Shown here: positions 6,892 through 14,391 of the stretch, in pieces
How the letters are laid out: each line of letters opens with the position of its first letter
Position numbering within the stretch: position 1 is the stretch's first letter
Origin: Anaerolineae bacterium
Lineage (GTDB): Bacteria; Chloroflexota; Anaerolineae; Aggregatilineales; UBA3940
Direction: 5' to 3'
Length of the DNA: 15,884 nucleotides
NCBI GenBank assembly: GCA_020852775.1
Contig: JADZAD010000003.1
Coordinates: forward strand, 1-15,884
The notes under the pieces: generated by a model
What the model saw: the letters and a program-made list of their open reading frames with translations, nothing else
Databases searched by the model: none
What the model was told of the DNA's origin: nothing
Program-made: the position numbers and the translations under genes

Positions 6892-9800
6892 GTCGCGTCC
6901 TCATTGAGCGGCTTGAGCGGCAGCAGGACATGGAAGGTCGAACCATGACCTGCCTCGCTCTCCAGCCAGATACGCCCGTGCTGCACGTCCATAAGCGATC
7001 GCGCCAGCGCCATGCCTACCCCTGTGTCGCCAAGCCCCTCGATCAGCGGATTTTCCGCTCGATAGCGCCGGTCGAATACCTGGTCGAACATCTCCGGCGC
7101 GATCCCGCCGCCGGAATCCTCCACCGAGACATAAAGGCACTCGGCGAGCAACGTCGATCCGTCCGCGTGAGCCAGTTCATCACGCTGCGTCCGCACGGTT
7201 AACTGGACTTCGCCTCCGATCGGGGAGGCCAACCCCGCGTTTGACAGCAGGTGGCCGAGCACCTGCAACACGGCCTCACGGTCGGCGACGATCGGTGGCA
7301 TATTTTCTGCCAGCGCCATCCGCAGCACCAGCCCCTTTTCACGAAACTGATTCGCGTAGTTGGTGATAGCCTCTTCGACCACAAACTCGATGTCCACCGT
7401 CTCCGGCCTGAGTTCAATCTGGCCGGTATCGAGTGCGGTGATGCGGATCAGGTCATCGAGGAGCGTCCCCATGCGTTCGGTGTTCGCCTTGACACGCTGG
7501 AGGAACTTCCGCTGCAGTGAACCGAGAATACCGACAGATTCCCGCAGTAGAAGTTCGGTGTAGCCCATGATCGAGCTCATCGGGGTGCGGAGTTCCTGTG
7601 CGAGTGAAGCACTCACCTCGTCATGAGAGTCGCCACGCCCTGCGCCGATGATAGCGGCATCGACGGCGCTGCTTGTCGCGGTGAGCTGCTGCTCAAGGCT
7701 CTGCATGGCATGCCGGGCGTTTGCAAGCTGTGCTTCGAGCACCGCTACCGCCGTGGATTTCTCGTCCAGTTCAGCCTGCAGCGCGCTCACCTGCGCCTGA
7801 TCGACCTCTCCGGAGACATGCACACCGCTCTCCAACCCGGCCTGAAGCGCCGCGATGCGCTCCTGCGCTTGAGTCCGCGTCTCCGCGAGGCTGGCCTGCA
7901 GCCGCGTGACTTCTTCCGTCTTGAAGGTCAACTGGCGCTCCAGGTTGCGCAGCGCCGTATCGACCTCCCCCATGTGCGCTTTGAGTTCGGCAATGCCGCG
8001 CGCCTTTTCATTCAACTGTGCTTCGAGCGTTTCGATCAGCGAGGCCCGATCCGCAAGCTGGGCTTCCAGTCGCCGTACCGCGTCCCGGTCACCCTGCTCG
8101 ACTGAGGCGGCCTCACGCCGGGCCGCGTCGTCCAGCGTCACATGAGCCTGTGTTTCCTGCAACTGTCGCTTCAGTTCCGCGATCTCGGCCATCTGCGCGC
8201 TGATTCGCTCCTGGAGCGTGGCAAACTCCGGCAGGGTTCCGCGTCCGCCACCCTGTACCTGCTCACGCAGCGCGTCCACCACCACGAGCGCCTCATTGAG
8301 ACGGGTCTGCAGGGCGATGGCTTCACGCGCTTTAGAGCCAAGCTGTTCCTGCAGGAAAGCGACCTCCTGCTGGCTGATCGAGGCTTCGGTGAGCCGCGCC
8401 CGCAGGGAGGCAATCTCCATGCGCGTAGAGCGCTGCGACTCCTCAAACTGCTGCCGGAGCAGATCGCCTTCCGGTGAAGTACCCGCGAACAGAACTGCGC
8501 CGCTGGCAAGCGCCTGCTGTTTGACCTGCTCCAGTTCGGCCTGCAGGCGGCTGACTTCCAGCCCGCGTTCCTGCGCGTTCTGCAACAGAGACTGGTTATC
8601 CACGCGCAGTTGCTCTGTCTCGGCCTGATCGGCCTTGAGAACCTCCAACTGACGGCTGAGGTCATCATGACGCTGCCGGAGTGTTTCGGACTGCTGGCGC
8701 AGGGTGTCGGCTTCTTCTGCGGCCTGCCGCAGGCGTTCGACCTCTGCCAGCATCGCCTGCATCTGCTGTCTGACGTTCTCCTGCTGGCTGGCCCCGCTCT
8801 GCATCTGGCGGTGCATGTCACGGATATAGACCTTCATCTCCTCGTTCTGCCGCCGCGCCGAGTTCAGTTCAGCGGAGGTCGCGGTCAGCCGGTCAGAGAG
8901 GTTCACCAGTTCGGTTTCACGCTCGCCGCTGGAGCGCTCGTATTCTTCACGGATGTCCTGGTACTTCTCGGCGTTCAGCAGAATACCGGTCACCAGCGGG
9001 CCGAGGCGGTCGAGGATGTTGCGTTCTTCGTCACTGAGCGACCGCTCCGAATAAGGTGAACCGACCGCAATCACCCCGATCCGTTCCTCACCGTTGATCA
9101 TCGGCTGGTAATACAGCGGCCCCTCGTGGGAGATAAAGAGCTTCTCGTAGAAGTCAGCCAGCTCCTCACTGTTGCGCTGCGGCGTCAGCCGCACCTGCCG
9201 CAGGCGGCCCAGCGCGTTCAGTATCGTAGGATGCTTACCGAGGTCGAGTACTGCCTGGGGCAGAAAAGACTGGGCAATGTTGTCATACCCACCGATAATG
9301 CCCGCCTGTTGAGAGGCCTCGTCAATTACCACCAGCACACACAGGTCGGCGCGCAGAATGGTGGCAACGACCCGTGTGGCTTCACGCACGATCTCACGCT
9401 CTTCGAGTGTGTGCAGCATCCCGCCGATCACTTCGATCACTTCAAGCAGTGCGGGGCGCACGTCAGCCCTGATTTTGCGTGGATCGGGTGAAGGTGCGCG
9501 CACGGTCTCACCGACCGGGCTGACCGGGGAAACCGGGCCTGCCGCGGCGGCAGCAGATACGGGTGCCACCACCTGCACAGGCATGGCATCCACCGGGACG
9601 GGCTGCGAGACGACTGTGCGATCCGGATCGGCTGCTGCCGGGGAACCCGCAGGCTCGAACGCATCCCAGTGCAGCAGTTGCTCCACGACATGGCGATACG
9701 TCACGGCGGCCAGCATCGGGATGGCGACCAACTGGCCTACGCGCACTGCAGCGGCCACATCGCCAAAGCCCCCATCGAACACCTGCAAGCCAGCCGCCCC

Positions 9801-10373
9801 GGCCAGCACGACCAGCAGCAGGCCCTTCAGCACCGGGTCGAAGATATAGCGCAGGCGGCCCATCATCACCAGCAGCCCGGCAATTGCCAGCGCGATCTGG
9901 GCGATGCTCCATGCGGTATCGATCCAGAGCCCATTGAACGGTTCACCCAATGGCATGACTGAGAGCCAGTAGTAGTACGTGCCGATGAAGCCCGCCAGCG
10001 CCACACCGGCCATGCCGCCCGCAATCAGGTCGGGGACGAAGTTGCGGCGCAGCAGGGTCGGATCGTCCATCGTAACAAAGGCCCAGGCCAGCGCCAGCAG
10101 CGTGACAGTGTCAATTGTGCGCTCAACCGGAGGGAGCAGAACGTTGCCGGGAATCACGCCCTGCACCGTCAGCAGGGAGACCAGCAGCACGGCTGTACGG
10201 GCGAAGAAGACGATGAAGACACCGATGGACAGACGTGCCGTGCCCGGGGAGCGATCGCGCATCCACTGGCCGAAGCTCATCGCCAGCGCGGCTTCGGCAG
10301 CGAAGAGGACGATGAAGTGGTAGACGAGGCTGCCCGGGGGCTGCGCGACAAGGTCGAATATCTGCGTAAACAC
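6888..10373 (-). CDS. 7TM-GAF-coiled-coil histidine-kinase-like protein with Gln in the H-box
   Basis: This is a signal-transduction protein of 1161 residues with a GTG start (GAGGGG eight bases upstream). The N-terminus has about seven membrane segments (roughly residues 15-37, 47-74, 86-102, 115-136, 154-171, 180-203 and 211-229). After a Pro/Val/Ala linker, a GAF-like domain spans about 299-470 (LCVLVVIDEA, GPLYYQPMINGEERIGVIAVGSP split across two strands). About 430 residues of Gln/Glu/Arg/Leu-rich coiled coil follow. The C-terminus has a HisKA-like region (LAQELRTPMSSIMGYTELLL) and an ATPase domain with N-box LLSNAGLASP, G1 box VEDSGGGIAPE, F-box-like MFDQVFDRRYR and G2 box GDTGVGMALARSL. 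Residue 926, where the phosphoacceptor His is expected, is Gln (CAG at 7598-7596). The ATP site looks intact, so a signalling or scaffold pseudo-kinase is likely. No response regulator is adjacent. Confidence 0.9.
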   Translation of the reverse strand: MFTQIFDLVAQPPGSLVYHFIVLFAAEAALAMSFGQWMRDRSPGTARLSIGVFIVFFARTAVLLVSLLTVQGVIPGNVLLPPVERTIDTVTLLALAWAFVTMDDPTLLRRNFVPDLIAGGMAGVALAGFIGTYYYWLSVMPLGEPFNGLWIDTAWSIAQIALAIAGLLVMMGRLRYIFDPVLKGLLLVVLAGAAGLQVFDGGFGDVAAAVRVGQLVAIPMLAAVTYRHVVEQLLHWDAFEPAGSPAAADPDRTVVSQPVPVDAMPVQVVAPVSAAAAAGPVSPVSPVGETVRAPSPDPRKIRADVRPALLEVIEVIGGMLHTLEEREIVREATRVVATILRADLCVLVVIDEASQQAGIIGGYDNIAQSFLPQAVLDLGKHPTILNALGRLRQVRLTPQRNSEELADFYEKLFISHEGPLYYQPMINGEERIGVIAVGSPYSERSLSDEERNILDRLGPLVTGILLNAEKYQDIREEYERSSGERETELVNLSDRLTATSAELNSARRQNEEMKVYIRDMHRQMQSGASQQENVRQQMQAMLAEVERLRQAAEEADTLRQQSETLRQRHDDLSRQLEVLKADQAETEQLRVDNQSLLQNAQERGLEVSRLQAELEQVKQQALASGAVLFAGTSPEGDLLRQQFEESQRSTRMEIASLRARLTEASISQQEVAFLQEQLGSKAREAIALQTRLNEALVVVDALREQVQGGGRGTLPEFATLQERISAQMAEIAELKRQLQETQAHVTLDDAARREAASVEQGDRDAVRRLEAQLADRASLIETLEAQLNEKARGIAELKAHMGEVDTALRNLERQLTFKTEEVTRLQASLAETRTQAQERIAALQAGLESGVHVSGEVDQAQVSALQAELDEKSTAVAVLEAQLANARHAMQSLEQQLTATSSAVDAAIIGAGRGDSHDEVSASLAQELRTPMSSIMGYTELLLRESVGILGSLQRKFLQRVKANTERMGTLLDDLIRITALDTGQIELRPETVDIEFVVEEAITNYANQFREKGLVLRMALAENMPPIVADREAVLQVLGHLLSNAGLASPIGGEVQLTVRTQRDELAHADGSTLLAECLYVSVEDSGGGIAPEMFDQVFDRRYRAENPLIEGLGDTGVGMALARSLMDVQHGRIWLESEAGHGSTFHVLLPLKPLNEDAT

Positions 10374-10402
10374 GGCCTTTTCCCCTCTGAGAAGTTGAGG
10401 GC

Positions 10403-10408
10403 ATTATA
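10403..10408 (-). promoter_or_regulatory. Extended -10 promoter of the kinase-like gene
   Basis: On the minus strand the sequence reads TGTTATAAT: a perfect TATAAT preceded by TG one base upstream, the extended -10 arrangement. It lies 29 bases before the GTG start of the kinase-like gene, giving a predicted leader of about 20 bases that contains GAGGGG. No good -35 is visible, which is common for extended -10 promoters. It gives the kinase and Ig-like gene pair a promoter independent of the peptidase gene upstream. Confidence 0.65.
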
Positions 10409-10454
10409 ACATCTTCACCATAAGGCCGCTTGAGAGGCAGGGCGGTGTGCAGGG

Positions 10455-11426
10455 CTACTCTGTGTAAGGCGCGCACACCCGGCGCAGGACGGAAGCATCG
10501 CTGCTTCGGGCCAGGCTGCTGCCCGCGAAATGGCATTGAAGTGCCATCACGCCGCGCAGATTCTCGTCGAACTCCGGCTCATCCTGCGAGTACAGTTCGA
10601 GGATTGCCGCCGGTACTCCACGTTCAGCGAGCCAGTTGGAGGCGTCACCGGTGACTTCGTAGTAATGAAATTCGCGATAATACGGGTAGCCGGTGGCCTC
10701 AGCCAGGAGCCGGCCCATCCAGCCTGCTGCGGGCTCGTTTCCGCACGCCCCCATAAACACACCACCAACGGCACTGTGATAGAAGATCACCGCGTCTGGT
10801 TCGACGGAGATGAAGAATGATCGTAATGCGAGTGTCTCCGGTTCTGAGAAAGGACGCGGGCCGGGGTCTACCGGGCGCTCACGCAGGGTGGCTTCTTCTG
10901 ACCATTCACATCCCCAGTTGCGGTTCAGGTCTACTCCGCGCGCGTTGAACCGCCCTTCCAGCCCGCGCCCACGTTCCGTACCGTCAGGGTTCGCGGATGG
11001 CACAATCACCAGCCGGATGCCGGGCAGCACGTCTTCAGGAGAACGGCGGAAATGCTCAACCAGCATTTCACTGAGCAGGACGGTATTCGCCTCGTAGCCA
11101 CCGTGTATCCCGCCTACCAGCACAATTGTGCGCTCACCCTCGCCGAACTGCCATGCCCATATCGTGCGGCCCTCGACGGACTGGCCCAGAGCAAAGAAAT
11201 CATCGTCCGGGAAGGCTGTGAGTGTAGGGAGAATCAGCGTCGGAACGGGTGCATCTGACTGGGGTGTGCTCCGCTCCGGGGGAGGTGCGATCGTGGGGAG
11301 ATCGGCGGTCGCTGTGATCAGCACCGGCCCGGATGCTGCTGAAACAGGCCGTGGGGGAGCAATCGGTGAGGCGCAGGCCGCCAGCAGCGGCGCCAGCATG
11401 AGCAGGGTAAGGAAACGTAACCACAT
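10455..11426 (-). CDS. M14-family zinc carboxypeptidase-like lipoprotein
   Basis: The 323-residue protein has a lipoprotein signal peptide (MWLRFLTLLMLAPLLAAC, lipobox LAAC, lipidated C18). A Pro/Thr/Ala linker follows, then a metallocarboxypeptidase domain from about residue 75. Visible marks are GGIHGGYEAN (H108 and E112 as candidate zinc ligands), SANPDG, GVDLNRNWGCEW (substrate-binding Asn/Arg), IFYHSAVGG (H217 as the third zinc ligand) and ILELYS (E277 as the catalytic Glu). The first pair is spaced H-x3-E, not the textbook H-x2-E. Relatives cleave C-terminal residues or peptidoglycan stem peptides; the exact substrate cannot be read here. It lies 81 bases before the kinase-like gene on the same strand. 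No ribosome-binding site is evident, but a -10-like TATAGT lies six bases before the ATG. Confidence 0.88.
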   Translation of the reverse strand: MWLRFLTLLMLAPLLAACASPIAPPRPVSAASGPVLITATADLPTIAPPPERSTPQSDAPVPTLILPTLTAFPDDDFFALGQSVEGRTIWAWQFGEGERTIVLVGGIHGGYEANTVLLSEMLVEHFRRSPEDVLPGIRLVIVPSANPDGTERGRGLEGRFNARGVDLNRNWGCEWSEEATLRERPVDPGPRPFSEPETLALRSFFISVEPDAVIFYHSAVGGVFMGACGNEPAAGWMGRLLAEATGYPYYREFHYYEVTGDASNWLAERGVPAAILELYSQDEPEFDENLRGVMALQCHFAGSSLARSSDASVLRRVCAPYTE

Positions 11427-11432
11427 ATGCCC

Positions 11433-11438
11433 ACTATA
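11433..11438 (-). promoter_or_regulatory. Possible -10 element giving a leaderless peptidase mRNA
   Basis: TATAGT on the minus strand ends six bases before the ATG of the peptidase gene, so initiation at the usual distance would start the transcript at or next to the A of the start codon. No Shine-Dalgarno-like sequence is present. The -35 position is poor (TGGCGA at 17 bases), so this is tentative. Confidence 0.3.
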
Positions 11439-11472
11439 GCCATGTGAGGATAATTTCGCCAGATGGGGAGCG

Positions 11473-11501
11473 TTGCCGCGTACCCGGCGCTATGGTAAAA
11501 T
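11473..11501 (+). promoter_or_regulatory. tRNA-Gln promoter
   Basis: TTGCCG (11473-11478, four of six to TTGACA) and TAAAAT (11496-11501, five of six to TATAAT) are separated by exactly 17 bases. A TG one base ahead of the -10 makes it an extended element. The predicted start is a few bases before the mature tRNA 5' end at 11514. Confidence 0.65.
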
Positions 11502-11513
11502 GCCAACCGCTGA

Positions 11514-11586
11514 TGGGGAGTGGCCAAGCGGTAAGGCAGCGGCCTTTGGAGCCGAAAATTCGAAGGTTCGAATCCTTCCTCCCCAG
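11514..11586 (+). tRNA. tRNA-Gln (anticodon UUG)
   Basis: A full cloverleaf can be drawn: acceptor TGGGGAG with CTCCCCA and discriminator G; D stem GCC/GGC; anticodon stem GCGGC/GCCGA around loop CTTTGGA (anticodon TTG); T arm GAAGG-TTCGAAT-CCTTC. U1, the anticodon and the overall sequence fit glutamine. Two oddities are a G-A mismatch at the top of the anticodon stem (27-43) and a six-base variable region, where five is normal for this isotype. The total is 73 bases. CCA is not fully encoded (CC then T follows the discriminator), so the end must be added enzymatically. Confidence 0.95.
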
Positions 11587-11599
11587 CCTGTAAGTGACA

Positions 11600-11631
11600 C
11601 AGCGCCCGCAGGGTATACCCCGCGGGCGCTG
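11600..11631. terminator. Hairpin between tRNA-Gln and the convergent glycosidase gene
   Basis: A perfect 10-base-pair stem, CAGCGCCCGC (11600-11609) with GCGGGCGCTG (11622-11631), can be extended inside by GGG/CCC around TATA. It lies 14 bases after the tRNA and 15 bases after the stop of the minus-strand gene ending at 11646, so it could stop transcription from both sides. No strong T tract follows on either strand, so intrinsic termination may be inefficient. It could instead protect 3' ends. Confidence 0.65.
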
Positions 11632-11645
11632 TTGATTCTCCCGGT

Positions 11646-12899
11646 TTAGCGTGTGATAGCGCGGCGCTGCCAGTACTCGGAGTCATCGTAGAAGCGTCCG
11701 CTCCAGTCCGGCAGGCCCTTGAGGGCGAAATACGCCGGGCGGTAGATCGGTTCCGGCCAGCCGGGGAAGGTGATCCCCCACCAGTATTCCTCGCGTGAGG
11801 AATCCCAGTACGGGTCGGGGATGTAGATCGTGGTCATGATCCCGGCCCACGGCTGCCAGTGCTGCCGTGCATACCAGTACGCCCCGGCAAGGTACTCCGC
11901 CTGCTCCTGCGGGGAGACAGCGAACCACTTGTAATCCGGGTTGATCCGGTCCGTCGTCCAGCCCATTTCGAGGATGGCGACCTGCTTGTGGGCATCCCCG
12001 TTGGCGACCATGATGCGGCGCATGTCTTCGACATGGCGAAAGGCGTTCCAGCGGAACCCGCCATATTCCGGATTGCTCACGGTGACTGCCGGGTCGGTCT
12101 GCGGTGGGGCGGCGTAGCCCGGCGCATTCAGCCCCAGCATGTCAAAGAACTGTGCGCCACCTGCATCATACATCGCCTGCAGATACTCATCATCCGGCAT
12201 GGCGACCGGGAAGCCAGTGCCGGTCGGCGCGAGCCCGGCGCTGATGACGAGCGCGTCCGGGTCGCCAGCCTTGATCCCGACGTAGCAGCGCTCAAGCAGC
12301 CGGACGTATGCCGCCGGGTCGGGTGGCTGTTCGCCCCATTCACGGGCAAGGTTAGGCTCGTTCCAGACCTGGTAGGCATGGATACGTCCCTTGTAGCGGG
12401 CAGCGATGGCGTAACAGATGTCTTCCATGTCCTGCAGATCCGCGGGAGGCGCGTTCTCCAGCGGAGTCGCGCCACCGTCGGCCTGCGCCCAGAACGGTGG
12501 ACGGTCGATGCGGACAAGCAGATAGAGCCCCTGCTGCTCCGCCTGCTGCACGATGCGATCCGTGCGGAACCAGTCGTAGCTGCTCTTGGCCAGCCCCTCG
12601 ATATCTCTCCAGGCAAACTTCTGCTTTACCCAGCGGAAGCCCGGCATTCCATCGACCAGTTCAAGGTCACGGACGGCGACTTCCTCGTTCCACCACATCG
12701 ACATGTGGATAGCCGGAGCAGGCGATGGAACGATCTGTTCGACCTCCGCTGCACCGAAGGCATCCACTTCAACCGGGGCAGCAGGTGTGGCGGGTGCTGT
12801 GGCCTGCCCCGGGGCCAGTGGGCGCAGCAGTAGGATTGCATTCAGCACCAGCAGGAGTCCCGCGGCACGGGCCCAGTTAGATGACGTAGCGTGGTTCAT
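11646..12899 (-). CDS. Clan GH-A-like glycosidase, membrane-anchored (paralog 1)
   Basis: The 417-residue product has an N-terminal hydrophobic segment (about residues 11-28, probable uncleaved anchor or signal), an Ala/Pro linker, and a TIM-barrel domain from about residue 65. RIHAYQVWNEPNLAREW contains the candidate acid/base E181 after strand 4. AILEMGWTTD contains the candidate nucleophile E311 after strand 7. These are clan GH-A hallmarks (GH5 and GH39 type), predicting a retaining beta-glycosidase acting outside the cytoplasm. Substrate cannot be inferred. Compared with its two neighbours, the segment after strand 6 has Asn (N258 in LGLNAPGY) where they carry His. The ATG lacks a clear Shine-Dalgarno sequence but is the only start that includes the anchor. 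It follows paralog 2 by 113 bases on the same strand. Confidence 0.85.
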   Translation of the reverse strand: MNHATSSNWARAAGLLLVLNAILLLRPLAPGQATAPATPAAPVEVDAFGAAEVEQIVPSPAPAIHMSMWWNEEVAVRDLELVDGMPGFRWVKQKFAWRDIEGLAKSSYDWFRTDRIVQQAEQQGLYLLVRIDRPPFWAQADGGATPLENAPPADLQDMEDICYAIAARYKGRIHAYQVWNEPNLAREWGEQPPDPAAYVRLLERCYVGIKAGDPDALVISAGLAPTGTGFPVAMPDDEYLQAMYDAGGAQFFDMLGLNAPGYAAPPQTDPAVTVSNPEYGGFRWNAFRHVEDMRRIMVANGDAHKQVAILEMGWTTDRINPDYKWFAVSPQEQAEYLAGAYWYARQHWQPWAGIMTTIYIPDPYWDSSREEYWWGITFPGWPEPIYRPAYFALKGLPDWSGRFYDDSEYWQRRAITR

Positions 12900-12929
12900 A
12901 GGCTATCTGTTTCCAGAGCCAGTTGCGCT

Positions 12930-12973
12930 GGCAGAAAACGCCCCGGGCAGGCGTCTGGACATTGCTCCGGGGC
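12930..12973 (-). terminator. Weak hairpin after paralog 2, possible attenuator
   Basis: GCCCCGG (12940-12946) pairs with CCGGGGC (12967-12973) across a 20-base loop. On the minus strand it is followed by GTTTTCTG. It starts 40 bases after the stop of the paralog at 13013. The remaining 40 bases before the next ATG leave little room for a new promoter, so it would act as a partial terminator or mRNA-stability element, if at all. Confidence 0.3.
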
Positions 12974-13012
12974 ACGAAGGAACACGTTTGCGGCGCGGCG
13001 ATGACCGCCAGC

Positions 13013-14335
13013 CTATTCAGGCTTTGGCATCGCCATAATCGCTTCAAACGCCGGACGCGGCCCGCCATCCGGCCTCTGGATGCTGAACATCGTGGTGTCG
13101 TCCTGCGGGTTGCCGCCTGCTTTGGGTGAGTAGTCCAGGTTGAACAGGAAGGCCAGCTTGACAAAGCCCCAGTCATGCATCAGCCTGTAGGCGTTGACGA
13201 TGTTGTCTGCCTGCTCTTCAAGCGAGTTGTCCATGGCGAACTCAAAGCCCGGCTTCGCCTCGCCTTCCATCCCCTCGATGCTGGCCCAGCCGAACTCAGT
13301 CACGCACAGTGGCTTGTCCGAGCCCGCAGCGACGATGATGTCGTGGTAGCCGTTCAGGGTGGAGTAGAACGACCAGCTCGGGTGTGGATTGGCAAACGGG
13401 CCGAGGAAGGTCGCAGTCGGGTCGTTGTATCCGGCGTCATACGCCACATCCGGTGGGATGTTGTAGCCGTTCGCGTGGGCGCCTACACAATCAACGTGGT
13501 TAAGCAGCCCGGCGTCTACCATCTGGCGCATATAGCTCAGGTCGTCTGTAGCCGTGGCGTCGTTCCAACCGGTCGGAGCGAGGGCTCCGCTGATGATGAT
13601 CACATTCGGGTCGGCGGCGCGGATCTGTGCCGCGGCCAGTGCGACCATATCGACATACGCCCGGGCGCTCAGGCCGCCCGCCGTGTACCATTCACGGTCT
13701 AGGTTCTGTTCGTTCCACAGCTCAATCGCATGGATTCGGCCCGGATAGCGCCGTACCATCTCACCGACGTAGTTCGCATATAACTGGTAGTCGTCCGGCG
13801 GGCCTTCCTTGCCCTCTGCGGTGACGGAGCGTGCCCAGTCCGGTGCGGCAAGGACGCTCACCATGATCTTGGTCTGGCGCTCGCCTGTCGTGGCGAAAAT
13901 CGTATCCAGCGCATCCCAGTTCGGCTGGCCCTGCGTTCCTTCCAGGTCACGCCAGCGGATCTGCTGCTTGATCCAGTTCAGGCCAAGCTGCTCAACCATG
14001 TCAAGAGTGCGCTCAGTGTCCTTGTGCAACTGCGCCTGGATGCCGTAGCCGAACGCCGGGTCCTGGTTCGGCGGCAGGGTTGGTTCCGGCAGCGGAGTAG
14101 GCCCGGCGGTCGGCGGGGCTTCCGGCGTCTGCGCCAGGGCCAGCGTTGGAGTCGGGTTGTCGCTCTGCGCGACTGCGGCATCAGGCATGGTTTCGGCCTG
14201 CCGTGTGCCGCCGTTAAGCGCCCACATGATGCCGATGAACACACATGCGCCCACCAGCAGCACCACCCCCAACCAGCCGAAGAGGAAGATTTGCAGGTTT
14301 CGGCGTGTCATTCGTATTCTGGTTTTTCCTTGCAT
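13013..14335 (-). CDS. Clan GH-A-like glycosidase, membrane-anchored (paralog 2)
   Basis: From the chosen start the protein has 440 residues: a basic N-terminus (MQGKTRIRMTRRN), one membrane helix (about 16-40), a Pro/Thr linker, and a TIM-barrel domain from about residue 95. ELWNEQNLDREW holds the candidate acid/base E209, CVTEFGWAS the candidate nucleophile E347, and VGAHANGY the strand-6 histidine H287. ISGALAPTGW is shared with both neighbours. The frame is open up to a Met at 14425, but that start would overlap the previous gene. The Met at 14335 has AGGAG nine bases upstream, while the Met at 14365 has AGGAGG only one base away. The protein should face outward as a type II anchored enzyme. 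Its substrate is unknown. Confidence 0.87.
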   Translation of the reverse strand: MQGKTRIRMTRRNLQIFLFGWLGVVLLVGACVFIGIMWALNGGTRQAETMPDAAVAQSDNPTPTLALAQTPEAPPTAGPTPLPEPTLPPNQDPAFGYGIQAQLHKDTERTLDMVEQLGLNWIKQQIRWRDLEGTQGQPNWDALDTIFATTGERQTKIMVSVLAAPDWARSVTAEGKEGPPDDYQLYANYVGEMVRRYPGRIHAIELWNEQNLDREWYTAGGLSARAYVDMVALAAAQIRAADPNVIIISGALAPTGWNDATATDDLSYMRQMVDAGLLNHVDCVGAHANGYNIPPDVAYDAGYNDPTATFLGPFANPHPSWSFYSTLNGYHDIIVAAGSDKPLCVTEFGWASIEGMEGEAKPGFEFAMDNSLEEQADNIVNAYRLMHDWGFVKLAFLFNLDYSPKAGGNPQDDTTMFSIQRPDGGPRPAFEAIMAMPKPE

Positions 14336-14344
14336 GCGTCCTGT

Positions 14345-14349
14345 CTCCT
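14345..14349 (-). promoter_or_regulatory. Ribosome-binding site deciding the start of paralog 2
   Basis: AGGAG on the minus strand lies nine bases before the ATG at 14335 and within the 56-base gap after the previous stop codon. It is the best-placed site among the in-frame Met codons at 14425, 14365, 14335 and 14311. Confidence 0.55.
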
Positions 14350-14391
14350 CAAGAAGAGGCTTCATGCCTCCTGGTTGAGCGTATCCAGAGT

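Noticed and set aside
11530..11560. Reading the tRNA as Trp or Pro because TGGA occurs in the loop
   Set aside because: With the seven-base loop CTTTGGA the anticodon positions are TTG, and the acceptor and D-arm sequence fit Gln.
11859..12833. A 324-codon open frame on the plus strand antisense to glycosidase paralog 1
   Set aside because: It is the mirror of a well-supported gene with catalytic motifs, has a composition typical of an antisense shadow in GC-rich DNA, and shows no recognisable domain.
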